This document shows, in pieces, positions 1-6,653 of a DNA stretch of 6,774 bases. The notes beneath the pieces were generated by a model that was given only the letters and a program-made list of their open reading frames with translations, was not told where the DNA came from and searched no databases. Where the stretch lies: contig JAUVKO010000120.1 in the NCBI GenBank assembly GCA_030596225.1, positions 1 to 6,774 on the forward strand, read 5' to 3'. This stretch comes from Fidelibacterota bacterium (GTDB taxonomy: Bacteria > Fidelibacterota > UBA8477 > JABMPR01). Every line of letters begins with the position of its first letter. The first letter of the stretch is position 1. Made by a program: the position numbers and the translations under genes.

Positions 1-60
1 ATCTCTAAGGTGGTGATTCAGGAAGTCTATCAGGGTTTAAAAGGACACCGCTTAATCTGA
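1..60 (+). CDS. C-terminal tail of an unidentified protein (5' end outside window)
   Basis: Frame 1 is open from the first base to a TGA at 58-60 and encodes 19 residues ending in QGLKGHRLI. The tail has a coding-like mix of hydrophobic and basic residues (KVVIQEVYQ). It is too short to assign to a family, and I do not recognise it. Its last bases overlap the end of a coding-like remnant on the opposite strand. The call rests only on an open frame that enters from the left edge, so a chance frame cannot be excluded. Confidence 0.4.
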   Translation: MSKVVIQEVYQGLKGHRLI

Positions 61-143
61 TATTGCAGCAAAGCCAAGCTCTTCGATTAGCTCAATATCA
101 TCTTCATCAACCCAAACCTCAATAGATCTACCCGTAGCACAGA
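52..143 (-). pseudogene. Possible C-terminal remnant of an unidentified acidic protein, cut off by the palindromic element
   Basis: Reading leftwards from base 144, the minus strand is open for 30 codons to a TAA at 54-52. The peptide contains SIEVWVDEDDIELIEELGF, an alternating hydrophobic/acidic pattern typical of real protein. The frame has no start codon and meets a stop (TGA, 162-160) just inside the palindromic element at 144-308, so it cannot be an intact gene. The pattern vaguely resembles the propeptide strand-helix of some M14 carboxypeptidases, but I would not name it on that basis. It converges with the plus-strand tail ending at 60, overlapping by 9 bases. A chance open frame remains possible. 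Confidence 0.25.
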
Positions 144-308
144 TAATACCAATTGCACCTCAAACTTGCACTAAATTTCTGCATCTTTTCCCGTTTTAGG
201 GCACTTAAAATTTTCACCATAGCTACCGCTATGCTTCTAATTGTGAAGCTTCTAAAACGAAAAAATATTTTGGACTTATAGTGCACCTTTGAAATACAAT
301 TGGTATTA
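144..308. mobile_element. MITE-like palindromic element, 165 bp, TA-flanked terminal inverted repeats
   Basis: The left end TAATACCAATTG (144-155) is the exact reverse complement of the right end CAATTGGTATTA (297-308). The terminal match extends to 18 of 21 bases, and an internal CGTTTTAG block recurs in inverted orientation in both arms. The axis lies at about 225-226, where CATAGC-TACC-GCTATG (218-233) forms a hairpin almost exactly midway. The outermost TA at each end could be a duplicated TA target, as left by IS630/Tc1-mariner-type transposases. It encodes no protein of note, so any movement would depend on a transposase elsewhere. An alternative is a long structured intergenic repeat that was never mobile. 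The symmetry is seen directly; the MITE label is inference. Confidence 0.6.
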
Positions 309-624
309 AATCCTTTCTAAAACGTAACCCGGGATTCAGTTTTGTGGCTGAGAAGCGAAAAAGCATTGTTGGTGCGATCTTGAGTGGGCATGATGGGCGT
401 CGTGGGTTTGTACACCATCTCGTTGTATTGCCTGAAGTCAGACGACAGGGAATTGGTCAGCAGCTTGTCGTCTCTGTTTGGAAAAGCAAAAAATGGCCGG
501 TATTGAAAAATGTCACCTCTTCATACGTCGAGACAACCAGAGCGGTCTCAGATTTTGGGAAAACATTGGATGGAAAGAACGTATGGAGTTGACAATGGCT
601 TCGTACACCTTCGAATCAGTATAG
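309..624 (+). pseudogene. GNAT-family N-acetyltransferase pseudogene (5' truncated, one frameshift)
   Basis: The frame opens at the edge of the palindromic element and reads KSFLKRNPGFSFVAE, then a segment with SGHDGRRGFVHHLVVLP and RRQGIGQQL. This is the acetyl-CoA-binding motif (R/Q-x-x-G-x-G/A) of a GNAT enzyme of the YpeA-like type. After about 470-475 that frame becomes nonsense. The frame one base back continues the family with CLEKQKMAGIEKCHLFI, then FWENIGW, ending at TAG 622-624. One missing base in the GTCGTCTCT stretch would rejoin the halves. Relatives run to roughly 140-150 residues with about 45 residues before this point, so the N-terminal part is missing. No start codon lies upstream in frame on either side of the element. 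A GTG at 344 could start a short peptide, but it would end in frameshifted sequence. The acetyl acceptor is unknown. Confidence 0.8.
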
Positions 625-700
625 TTTTAACCATACGTCACTCTATATCCCATAGGGTAATTATTTATTCATTCATGGTAAAAAGTGCATTTGATGTTAA

Positions 701-730
701 TTTGCATAGCTTTCCAATCGGGGATATACA
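701..730 (+). promoter_or_regulatory. Weak candidate promoter for the M32 carboxypeptidase gene
   Basis: TTTGCA (701-706) and TATACA (725-730) are separated by 18 bases, and each matches the sigma-70 consensus at four of six positions. Transcription would start near 737, just upstream of the AAAGG ribosome-binding site at 743-747. The position is sensible, but matches this weak are common by chance in AT-rich DNA. Confidence 0.25.
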
Positions 731-753
731 GCAAAATTAATAAAGGTCGGGAC

Positions 754-2271
754 ATGTCAGCACAAGATATAATACTCAAAGAATTATTGGACGCCAGCCA
801 TCTCCAGGGGATAGAAGCTCTGCTTAGCTGGGATCAGGAAACATATATGCCCGAAGGGGCGGGTGCAGCCAGGGCGGAACAGATTGCCTATATTACGGGA
901 CTAATGCACGCCAAGCTTGTGGGCGAACCTCTGAAAAATGCACTTGAAGAACTCATTGATCTGGAAACTGGCGAGTTGCGGATCATGACTCTCAAAGAAC
1001 GTGAAACTCGCCAGCTAAAAGAGATCTGGCGTGATTATCGCCAGCAAGCCACCCTGCCTGCTGAATTCGTTACTGAATTGGCTCGACATGCTTCGGTTTC
1101 TCAGCAAGCCTGGACGCGTGCTCGTAAAGACAACGATTTTGCCTTTTATAAACCATTTTTAACCAAAATGGTTCAGATGCAGCAGGAAAAGGCCAAATAT
1201 CTTGCTACCGGGACAACAGCCTACGACAGTCTTTTAGATCAGTTTGAACCGGATATGACTTCAGAAAAAGTGAGTAAGCTATTTAAAGAGATACGCGTGC
1301 GCCTGGTACCACTCATTAAGAATATCAGTGAAGTAAAACACCGGGTCAATGGCAGTGTTATCAGCAAAGATTATGATACAGATAAACAGTGGGCTTTTGG
1401 GATGGACATGCTTAAAGCTATTGGCTTTGATCTAAAAACAGGACGCCAGGACAGGTCAGCTCACCCCTTTACCACCAGCACTCATCCTACAGATGTTCGC
1501 ACCACCACCCGATTGCAGGAAAATGATCTAAAAGCGGCTTTACTGGGAACACTTCATGAAGGAGGTCATGCTCTTTACGAACAGGGGCTTCCCGTTGCTG
1601 AGTACGGGAATCCTTTAGGACAAACTATTTCTCTGGGGATTCATGAAAGTCAATCTCGACTCTGGGAAAATCTGGTCGGCTTAAGCACGCCTTTCTGGCG
1701 GTTCGCCTATCCAAAGCTTCAAGCCAAATTTCCGGAACAGCTACGGAATACAGACCAGGAGCAATTTCACGCAGCCATAAATCGTGTTCGTCCCAGCATG
1801 ATCCGGGTTGAGGCTGATGAAGCCACTTACAACCTGCATATTATGCTTCGCTTTGAAATTGAGAAAATGCTGATCAATGAAAATTTCCCGGTTGAGGAAC
1901 TCCCTCAATTATGGAATGAGAAAATGGAAGAATACCTTGGTATTCAGCCGGCTAATGATGCAGAAGGTGTCCTTCAGGATGTACATTGGTCTTTCGGGGC
2001 CTTTGGCTATTTCCCAACCTATACTCTTGGCAATCTATATAGCGTTCAGTTTTTCAATCAAGCCCGGAAGGATATCACGGGTCTTAATGAACTGCTTGCC
2101 CGGGGTGATTTTGCTGAATTATTGAAGTGGCTTAGAGAGAATATTCATAGCAAGGGACGCGGTCGTAAGGCAGAGGAGTTGGTTCAGGAGCTCACCGGAG
2201 AAGAACTTTCAGCCCAACCCTTTATGGAATATCTGGAAGAGAAATACAAGCGAATCTATAGTTTGAGCTAA
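754..2271 (+). CDS. M32-family metallocarboxypeptidase (carboxypeptidase Taq type)
   Basis: Predicted cytoplasmic zinc/cobalt-dependent carboxypeptidase that removes C-terminal residues from peptides with broad specificity. At 505 residues it matches the usual family length of about 500. Family motifs occur in order: E165-PDMT, HPFT at 237, DVRTTTR from 247, the HEGGH zinc site (H268, E269, H272) and the third ligand E298 in HESQSR. These are followed by IRVEADEATYNLH from 350 and LQDVHW from 407, leading into GYFPTY. The zinc ligands sit almost exactly where Pyrococcus furiosus carboxypeptidase has His269, His273 and Glu299. I chose the ATG at 754 because AAAGG (743-747) precedes it and the family N-terminus aligns there. 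An in-frame ATG at 685 would add 23 unrelated residues. There is no signal peptide. A terminator directly follows, so the gene is probably monocistronic; its likely role is turnover of intracellular peptides. Confidence 0.95.
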   Translation: MSAQDIILKELLDASHLQGIEALLSWDQETYMPEGAGAARAEQIAYITGLMHAKLVGEPLKNALEELIDLETGELRIMTLKERETRQLKEIWRDYRQQATLPAEFVTELARHASVSQQAWTRARKDNDFAFYKPFLTKMVQMQQEKAKYLATGTTAYDSLLDQFEPDMTSEKVSKLFKEIRVRLVPLIKNISEVKHRVNGSVISKDYDTDKQWAFGMDMLKAIGFDLKTGRQDRSAHPFTTSTHPTDVRTTTRLQENDLKAALLGTLHEGGHALYEQGLPVAEYGNPLGQTISLGIHESQSRLWENLVGLSTPFWRFAYPKLQAKFPEQLRNTDQEQFHAAINRVRPSMIRVEADEATYNLHIMLRFEIEKMLINENFPVEELPQLWNEKMEEYLGIQPANDAEGVLQDVHWSFGAFGYFPTYTLGNLYSVQFFNQARKDITGLNELLARGDFAELLKWLRENIHSKGRGRKAEELVQELTGEELSAQPFMEYLEEKYKRIYSLS

Positions 2272-2273
2272 GA

Positions 2274-2296
2274 AAAAAACGGGAATTCCGTTTTTT
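2274..2296. terminator. Rho-independent terminator after the M32 gene, possibly bidirectional
   Basis: AAAAAACGG (2274-2282) and CCGTTTTTT (2288-2296) form a perfect 9-bp inverted repeat around a GAATT loop, starting 2 bases after the stop codon. The T run closes the plus-strand transcript. The mirrored A run means the same structure could also stop minus-strand transcription. The GC core is only 3 bp, so efficiency is uncertain. Confidence 0.75.
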
Positions 2297-2356
2297 ATAA
2301 GCGAGAATCCAAATACTCGCCTGGAGCACATTAAAAACTCCGTTAGTTGAAATCGT

Positions 2357-2362
2357 TATAAT
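2357..2362 (+). promoter_or_regulatory. Candidate -10 element for gpmI
   Basis: A perfect TATAAT lies 76 bases before the gpmI start and would place transcription initiation near 2369. There is no acceptable -35 hexamer at normal spacing (AAAAAC at 17 bases) and no extended -10 TG, so it may be fortuitous. The same spacer also holds a small GCGAG/CTCGC hairpin at 2301-2320, just after the terminator. Otherwise I see nothing in 2297-2438. Confidence 0.3.
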
Positions 2363-2438
2363 CTGCGGTTCCGAAAGCCTCAATTAAGCCTAAATTTCCA
2401 GCAATGTTATTTCAAACAAAAATGAAAGTTCTAAATAA

Positions 2439-3998
2439 ATGAAACCGATTGTTTTAATCGTTTTAGATGGCGTGGGATATACAGAAAAAACTGAGGGTAA
2501 CGCAGTGCTTGCCGCGAACACCCCAAATCTGGATCAAATTAGAAAAAACTATCCTCGTAGCATTTTGGGAGCATCAGGTGAATCCGTGGGTTTGCCGGAT
2601 GGCTTTCAGGGGTCCAGTGAAGTAGGTCACTTAAGCATGGGTGCCGGCAGGGTGGTGACACAAGAACTCAAACGCATTAATGATCAAATGGAAAGCGGCA
2701 AAATATATTCAGGAGAGCTTTGGCTGTCCATGATGCAGCAGTGGCAGGAACAGCAGTCCACATTTCATCTTTTAGGATTACTCCAGGATGAGGGCGTGCA
2801 TGCTCATTATGATCATCTGTTCAAGTTCATTATCCAGGCGGTAAAAGAGAATCCTGACGGTAAAATTGTCATTCATCCCTTTTTAGATGGACGGGATACC
2901 CCCCCCCGCAGTTCTTTAGAACATTTTAGTAAGCTGGAGGCTGTGATCTCAGAAATAGACAATGTCTCTATAGGCACAATTATGGGTCGTTATTACGGTA
3001 TGGATCGGGCTAAAATATGGGAAATCACTGACCAGGCCTATGATTGCATCGTATTAGCCAAAGGCCAAGTCATCAAATCAGCTGTAGATGCCATTAAAAC
3101 ATCCTGGAAAATCGATAAAACCCCCAGTGGTGAGGATATGTTTGATGAATATATTCCTCCTTTTGTAATGAAGGGTTACGCCGGTGTAAAAGATGGTGAT
3201 GTAGTATTGCATACCAACTATCGTCAGGATCGTGCCACCCAGCTTACCAAAGCATTCACAGAGAAAGATTATCCGGGGTCACCCAAGCAAGACTTAGACA
3301 TTCTTTATGTAGGGATGACCAGCTACTACGACGGCTTTAGCAATTTTCTGCTGGTCGAGACTCAAACAAGCACTTCAGAACCACCAATCACTGTTGGTAA
3401 AGTTATTTCAGAGGCAGGACTGATCCAGTTGAGAATGGCAGAAACCCAAAAATTCCCCCACGTAACCAGTTTTTTCAATGGAAAGTTGACGACGCCCTAT
3501 AAAAATGAAGATCGTATAGAACTTAAGGGGCGTTTTGATCCGGCTAGTTTTGCTGATCATCCGGAAATGGAAGCGCACCGCGTTACCGATGCCTTTATAG
3601 AACAACTGGCAACAGACAAGTACGATTTTATTATGGTAAATTTTGCCAATGGTGATATGGTGGGTCATACTGGGAACTTTGATGCAGGTGTTAAAGCTGT
3701 AGAAATTTTGGATGAATGTTTGGGAAAAGTAATCCCGGAAATCCTGAAAAAAAACGGACAGGCTCTTATAACAGCTGACCACGGCAATGTGGATCAAATG
3801 ATTGACTATGAAACCGGCGCTGTACGTACCAGCCACAGTCTGAATCCGGTAGAATTATTTTACATCGCAGATCAATCAAAATTAAACATCAAGCTCGAAA
3901 ATGGAGTATTGTCTGACATTGGCGTTACCATCTTGCATCTCTTAGATTTGGATATTCCCGCTGAAATGGATGCCAGGGTGTTAATTGTCAAAAAGTAA
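2439..3998 (+). CDS. gpmI: 2,3-bisphosphoglycerate-independent phosphoglycerate mutase (iPGM)
   Basis: Cytoplasmic glycolytic/gluconeogenic enzyme that interconverts 3- and 2-phosphoglycerate through a phosphoserine intermediate, using two Mn2+ ions. The 519 residues fit the family length of about 510. The alkaline-phosphatase-like metal centre is complete: D10 (VLDGVG), nucleophile S60 (GSSEVGH), D406 and H410 (NGDMVGHTG), D447 and H448 (TADHGN), and H466. The inserted phosphotransferase domain keeps H121 (GVHAH), R152-D153 (DGRDTPP), and R262 and R265 (NYRQDR). All lie within a few residues of the Geobacillus stearothermophilus numbering. Some positions differ from the common consensus: GSSEVGH for GNSEVGH, QDEGVHAH for SDGGVHSH, and MDRAKIW for MDRDKRW. 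The start is set by the conserved MKPIVLIVLDG, although no good Shine-Dalgarno sequence precedes it. The gene sits alone between a terminator and a repeat-rich spacer. Confidence 0.97.
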   Translation: MKPIVLIVLDGVGYTEKTEGNAVLAANTPNLDQIRKNYPRSILGASGESVGLPDGFQGSSEVGHLSMGAGRVVTQELKRINDQMESGKIYSGELWLSMMQQWQEQQSTFHLLGLLQDEGVHAHYDHLFKFIIQAVKENPDGKIVIHPFLDGRDTPPRSSLEHFSKLEAVISEIDNVSIGTIMGRYYGMDRAKIWEITDQAYDCIVLAKGQVIKSAVDAIKTSWKIDKTPSGEDMFDEYIPPFVMKGYAGVKDGDVVLHTNYRQDRATQLTKAFTEKDYPGSPKQDLDILYVGMTSYYDGFSNFLLVETQTSTSEPPITVGKVISEAGLIQLRMAETQKFPHVTSFFNGKLTTPYKNEDRIELKGRFDPASFADHPEMEAHRVTDAFIEQLATDKYDFIMVNFANGDMVGHTGNFDAGVKAVEILDECLGKVIPEILKKNGQALITADHGNVDQMIDYETGAVRTSHSLNPVELFYIADQSKLNIKLENGVLSDIGVTILHLLDLDIPAEMDARVLIVKK

Positions 3999-4016
3999 CA
4001 GCAGCAGGATGTGTCA

Positions 4017-4049
4017 CACTGAGGTCGACAAAGTCGAGGACTCAAAGTG
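4017..4049. repeat. Imperfect hairpin downstream of gpmI
   Basis: CACT-GAG (4017-4023) pairs with CTC (4041-4043) and AGTG (4046-4049) around an inner perfect stem TCGAC-AAA-GTCGA (4025-4037), with small bulges. It lies 18 bases past the gpmI stop codon. It has no following T run, so it is not a standard terminator, although it could protect a 3' end. Its wording resembles short dispersed intergenic palindromes of FCB-group genomes. Confidence 0.5.
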
Positions 4050-4128
4050 CGAGAAACAATAAATGAGTATAGTTTAGCATCCCTCTTAACCGTGTCATAC
4101 TTCGACCAGCCTACGTCATACGCGGACT

Positions 4129-4165
4129 ACCTGCCTGCACGGAGACCGTTTCGGCAAAGGCAGGT
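4129..4165. repeat. GC-rich inverted repeat ACCTGCCT/AGGCAGGT
   Basis: ACCTGCCT (4129-4136) and AGGCAGGT (4158-4165) are exact reverse complements separated by 21 bases. A nested ACGG-AGA-CCGT (4139-4149) lies inside the loop. CTACG-initiated segments near 4111 and 4189 resemble each other, suggesting that a degenerate repeat unit spans about 4090-4220. No protein or known RNA family is recognisable. Confidence 0.5.
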
Positions 4166-4340
4166 GACCAGGCAGACAGGCTCCAGTCTACGTTCTTCGA
4201 ACTACGCCTAGGCAAGCAGCAAGACACAGGACGCAAACCTTCTTTTGTAATTACCCTTGTTCTTGGCTTTTGTATTCAGAAATTAAACGGTATGTCTATA
4301 AATCATTATTCAGAAAGAAATAAATTATAAGGGGTAAAAA

Positions 4341-6455
4341 ATGAGAGCTTTAAAAATTGCATTATTAGGTATTATCAGCATGTTGATCATGGTCTCTTGT
4401 AAGACAGCAGAGGTCACGGAAGTTGTTTTTCTTAAGCACAACCTGGAATTTGTATTAAATGTCGATAATCATAGCGCAAGCTTTACCGATAGCGGGCTAA
4501 TGCAGGTAAATAAGGGGGTTAATGTATTATATTTACCACCTAATGCTCAGATCGGTGATCTGATGATCGGTGATATAAAAGCAAAATTTGCCACTTTGGA
4601 TTCTAATACCTTACATGGCAAAAAAGCAGATTTTGCAAGCAAAATTGAGGCCTTAGACCCACCTAAAGCAGCATTATGGGTGCTTTTCGATCAAAAAACA
4701 CCTCATAATGTCAAGTTCAGTATCAGCTATACAGCAGTTTTTGATGCAGACGTGACCGAGGCAAAATTTTCAAATCAGAATGTAGGCCGGGAGATTACCG
4801 GAACCATAATCGAGAAGGGCGCCTATTTCAGTCCGAGTTCATTCTATTACCCTCGCGGGAATGATGGTCTTATGAACTTTAAGGTCACAGCCACAATACC
4901 GGCGACCTGGGAATCCATTGCGGATGGAAACAGTATTAGCCAGGTGATAGAAGGGGATACAAAAGTCCAAAGCTGGGAGAATCCCTTTAAGTCAGATGGG
5001 CTGATGTTTATGTCAGCACCCTATAAGGTAGCCCAGATCAAAGCCGGAGAAGTGGATGTTTTCTGCTATTTCTTCGAAGAAGACACCAGTCTTTTTGAAA
5101 CCTATTTGCCGGCAACAGCAAAATATGTAAAGATGTATTCTGAGATGATCGGCCCATATCCCTATAAACGATTTACTGTTGCTGAAAATTTCTTTCCCAC
5201 AGGTTATGGTATGCCGGCCTGGACACTGCTTGGACAGCAGGTTATTCGATTACCCTTTATTGTTATGACATCCCTGGGACATGAAGTGCTGCATAACTGG
5301 TGGGGGAATAGTATTTACGTGGATTATGAAAAAGGGAATTGGTGTGAAGGTCTTACTGTTTACGGTGCAGACTATCGCTATAAACTCCAAAGGGGACCTG
5401 CAGGCGCTCGCGATTATCGCAAGGATATCCTGAAGGCATATAAAAGCTATGTAACCCCGGAAAACGAGTTCCCTGTGCGGGAATTCATTGCGCGTCATAA
5501 TGCTGAAAGCCGCACCATTGGTTATAACAAGGCCATGATGATCTTTCATATGATCGAAGAACGTATTGGTACAGAGAATTTCCATCAAGCATGGCGTGAT
5601 ATCTATGCTTCCCGCAAAGGTGAAAAAGTTACCTGGGAGCAATGGCTTGATGCTTATGAAAAAGCATCAGGTAAGGACCTGAGTTTTGTTATTCCTCAGT
5701 GGGTGGACAGTATGGGTGCTGCCCACATAAGCGTGAATCTGCTTGAGTCGGAGAAGTTGAATGGCCAAACCAGACTAAAATTCGAAGTCACTCAGCCGGA
5801 AGCAGAAATATACAACTTGAATATTCCGGTTAAATTTAACGGGGTTGAAAACCAGAATAAAGTTGTGGAGCTTTCACAGGCACAAGGCATTTTCGAATTC
5901 ACCCTTGATGGTGATGTTACCTCCTTTGAACTGGATCCTGACTATGACCTGTTTCGCCATCTTTACCCTCAGGAGATAGAACCAACTATTGCTGCTGCAC
6001 TGGGTGCGCCTGAAAAGCACTTTACGTATTACGTAGAGAACGAAAAAAACATTCTAAAGACCTTCGGTGATAATCTAACTGAGGGTGATATTATGCCGGA
6101 ATCAAGTACAAAAGCAACTTCGCTAGGGCTAGAAGGCACCTATGCTATTTTTGCACTAAATCCGACAGAATTACCAGCCGGTTTGGCTCAACAGGTTCAG
6201 GTGAACGAAACAAGCATCACCATTAATGGCACAGAACACCCCAGGGCTGGACACACCTTTGTTTTGAGTGCTGAAGAGAAGGAAATCGCCGCGAAATTAT
6301 TGGTGGTGATATCTGACGACCTGGAATCTCTACCTCGTTTGGGACAATTGGTGCCCCATTATGGTAAATACTCCTATCTGGTTTTCAAAAGTACCCGGAA
6401 TATTGCCAAAGGTCAGTGGCCGGCACTAATTTCTCCCTTGAGGATTGAACTTTAG
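4341..6455 (+). CDS. Divergent M1-like metallopeptidase lipoprotein
   Basis: Predicted envelope-anchored zinc aminopeptidase-like protein of 704 residues. The N-terminus is a lipoprotein signal with a lipobox ending MVSC and lipidated C20. Residues about 25-225 form the N-terminal beta domain. The catalytic domain spans about 255-470, with HEVLH (H314, E315, H318), the third ligand E336 in NWCEGL, and a catalytic-type tyrosine Y395 in GYNKAMMIFHM. A beta domain ends at DPDYDLF (532-538), and a further region runs to 704. The canonical GxMEN substrate-binding motif is absent: the equivalent place reads GYGMPAW (288-294). The zinc-site spacing is HExxH-x17-E rather than x18, probably a property of this subfamily and not damage. 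Peptide hydrolysis is therefore likely, but classical N-terminal aminopeptidase specificity is not assured. The start is supported by AAGGGG just upstream. No operon partner is visible. Confidence 0.85.
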   Translation: MRALKIALLGIISMLIMVSCKTAEVTEVVFLKHNLEFVLNVDNHSASFTDSGLMQVNKGVNVLYLPPNAQIGDLMIGDIKAKFATLDSNTLHGKKADFASKIEALDPPKAALWVLFDQKTPHNVKFSISYTAVFDADVTEAKFSNQNVGREITGTIIEKGAYFSPSSFYYPRGNDGLMNFKVTATIPATWESIADGNSISQVIEGDTKVQSWENPFKSDGLMFMSAPYKVAQIKAGEVDVFCYFFEEDTSLFETYLPATAKYVKMYSEMIGPYPYKRFTVAENFFPTGYGMPAWTLLGQQVIRLPFIVMTSLGHEVLHNWWGNSIYVDYEKGNWCEGLTVYGADYRYKLQRGPAGARDYRKDILKAYKSYVTPENEFPVREFIARHNAESRTIGYNKAMMIFHMIEERIGTENFHQAWRDIYASRKGEKVTWEQWLDAYEKASGKDLSFVIPQWVDSMGAAHISVNLLESEKLNGQTRLKFEVTQPEAEIYNLNIPVKFNGVENQNKVVELSQAQGIFEFTLDGDVTSFELDPDYDLFRHLYPQEIEPTIAAALGAPEKHFTYYVENEKNILKTFGDNLTEGDIMPESSTKATSLGLEGTYAIFALNPTELPAGLAQQVQVNETSITINGTEHPRAGHTFVLSAEEKEIAAKLLVVISDDLESLPRLGQLVPHYGKYSYLVFKSTRNIAKGQWPALISPLRIEL

Positions 6456-6488
6456 AGGTCAGTTTCTTCTATATATAGTTTGATGCTC

Positions 6489-6505
6489 CAGGGTGTTTAA
6501 CCCTG
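6489..6505. other. Small hairpin after the M1-like gene
   Basis: CAGGGT (6489-6494) and ACCCTG (6500-6505) form a perfect 6-bp stem with a GTTTA loop, 34 bases after the stop codon. No U tract follows, so termination is possible but not shown. It separates this gene from the promoter at 6594. Confidence 0.35.
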
Positions 6506-6593
6506 CTTGATCACTAAAGGTGAAATAGAAAAAATGCCGAAAAAGAAAATGCCGGCAAGCCAATAGAAGATTTAAAAAAGATGAATTGTGTTC

Positions 6594-6622
6594 TTGTCAA
6601 AAATTGATATTGACTATATAAT
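6594..6622 (+). promoter_or_regulatory. Strong sigma-70-like promoter for the secreted protein gene
   Basis: TTGTCA (6594-6599, five of six matches to TTGACA) and a perfect TATAAT (6617-6622) are separated by the optimal 17 bases. Transcription would begin near 6629, giving a 5' leader of about 25 bases that contains AGGAG (6643-6647). This is the best promoter in the window and suggests a well-expressed gene using the housekeeping sigma factor. Confidence 0.75.
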
Positions 6623-6653
6623 TAGTAATCAACCAACGCAAGAGGAGATTCTT

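Larger units (their letters stand above)
3999..4340. other. Intergenic spacer, no convincing gene, repeat-rich
   Basis: Neither strand of this 342-bp spacer has a reading frame with protein-like character. The first two thirds (about 4010-4230) look GC-richer than the neighbours and hold two inverted repeats, listed separately. The last third is AT-rich and holds a 10-base direct repeat, TATTCAGAAA, at 4273-4282 and 4307-4316. An AAGGGG Shine-Dalgarno sequence sits shortly before the ATG at 4341. I could not find a promoter of either sigma-70 or Bacteroidetes type that I trust, nor a U-tailed terminator for gpmI. Confidence 0.7.

Noticed and set aside
510..740. 76-codon plus-strand frame after the GNAT region
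   Set aside because: It is the third frame of the acetyltransferase pseudogene followed by intergenic DNA. The real continuation is in the frame ending at 624.
685..753. Earlier in-frame ATG extending the M32 carboxypeptidase by 23 residues
   Set aside because: The extra residues do not resemble the family N-terminus, and the ATG at 754 has its own AAAGG ribosome-binding site.
3747..3755. A-AAA-AAC slippery heptamer in gpmI
   Set aside because: It fits a -1 frameshift site in phase, but the zero frame encodes essential downstream residues (D447, H448, H466). No stimulatory hairpin was evident, so it reads as a plain Lys-Lys-Asn.
3408..3836. 142-codon minus-strand open frame inside gpmI
   Set aside because: It lies opposite conserved catalytic segments of gpmI (DMVGHTG, ADHGN), and its translation shows no family features.
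5250..5642. 130-codon minus-strand open frame inside the M1-like gene
   Set aside because: It is antisense to the HEVLH zinc site and the catalytic tyrosine region; the reading is a by-product of the real gene.
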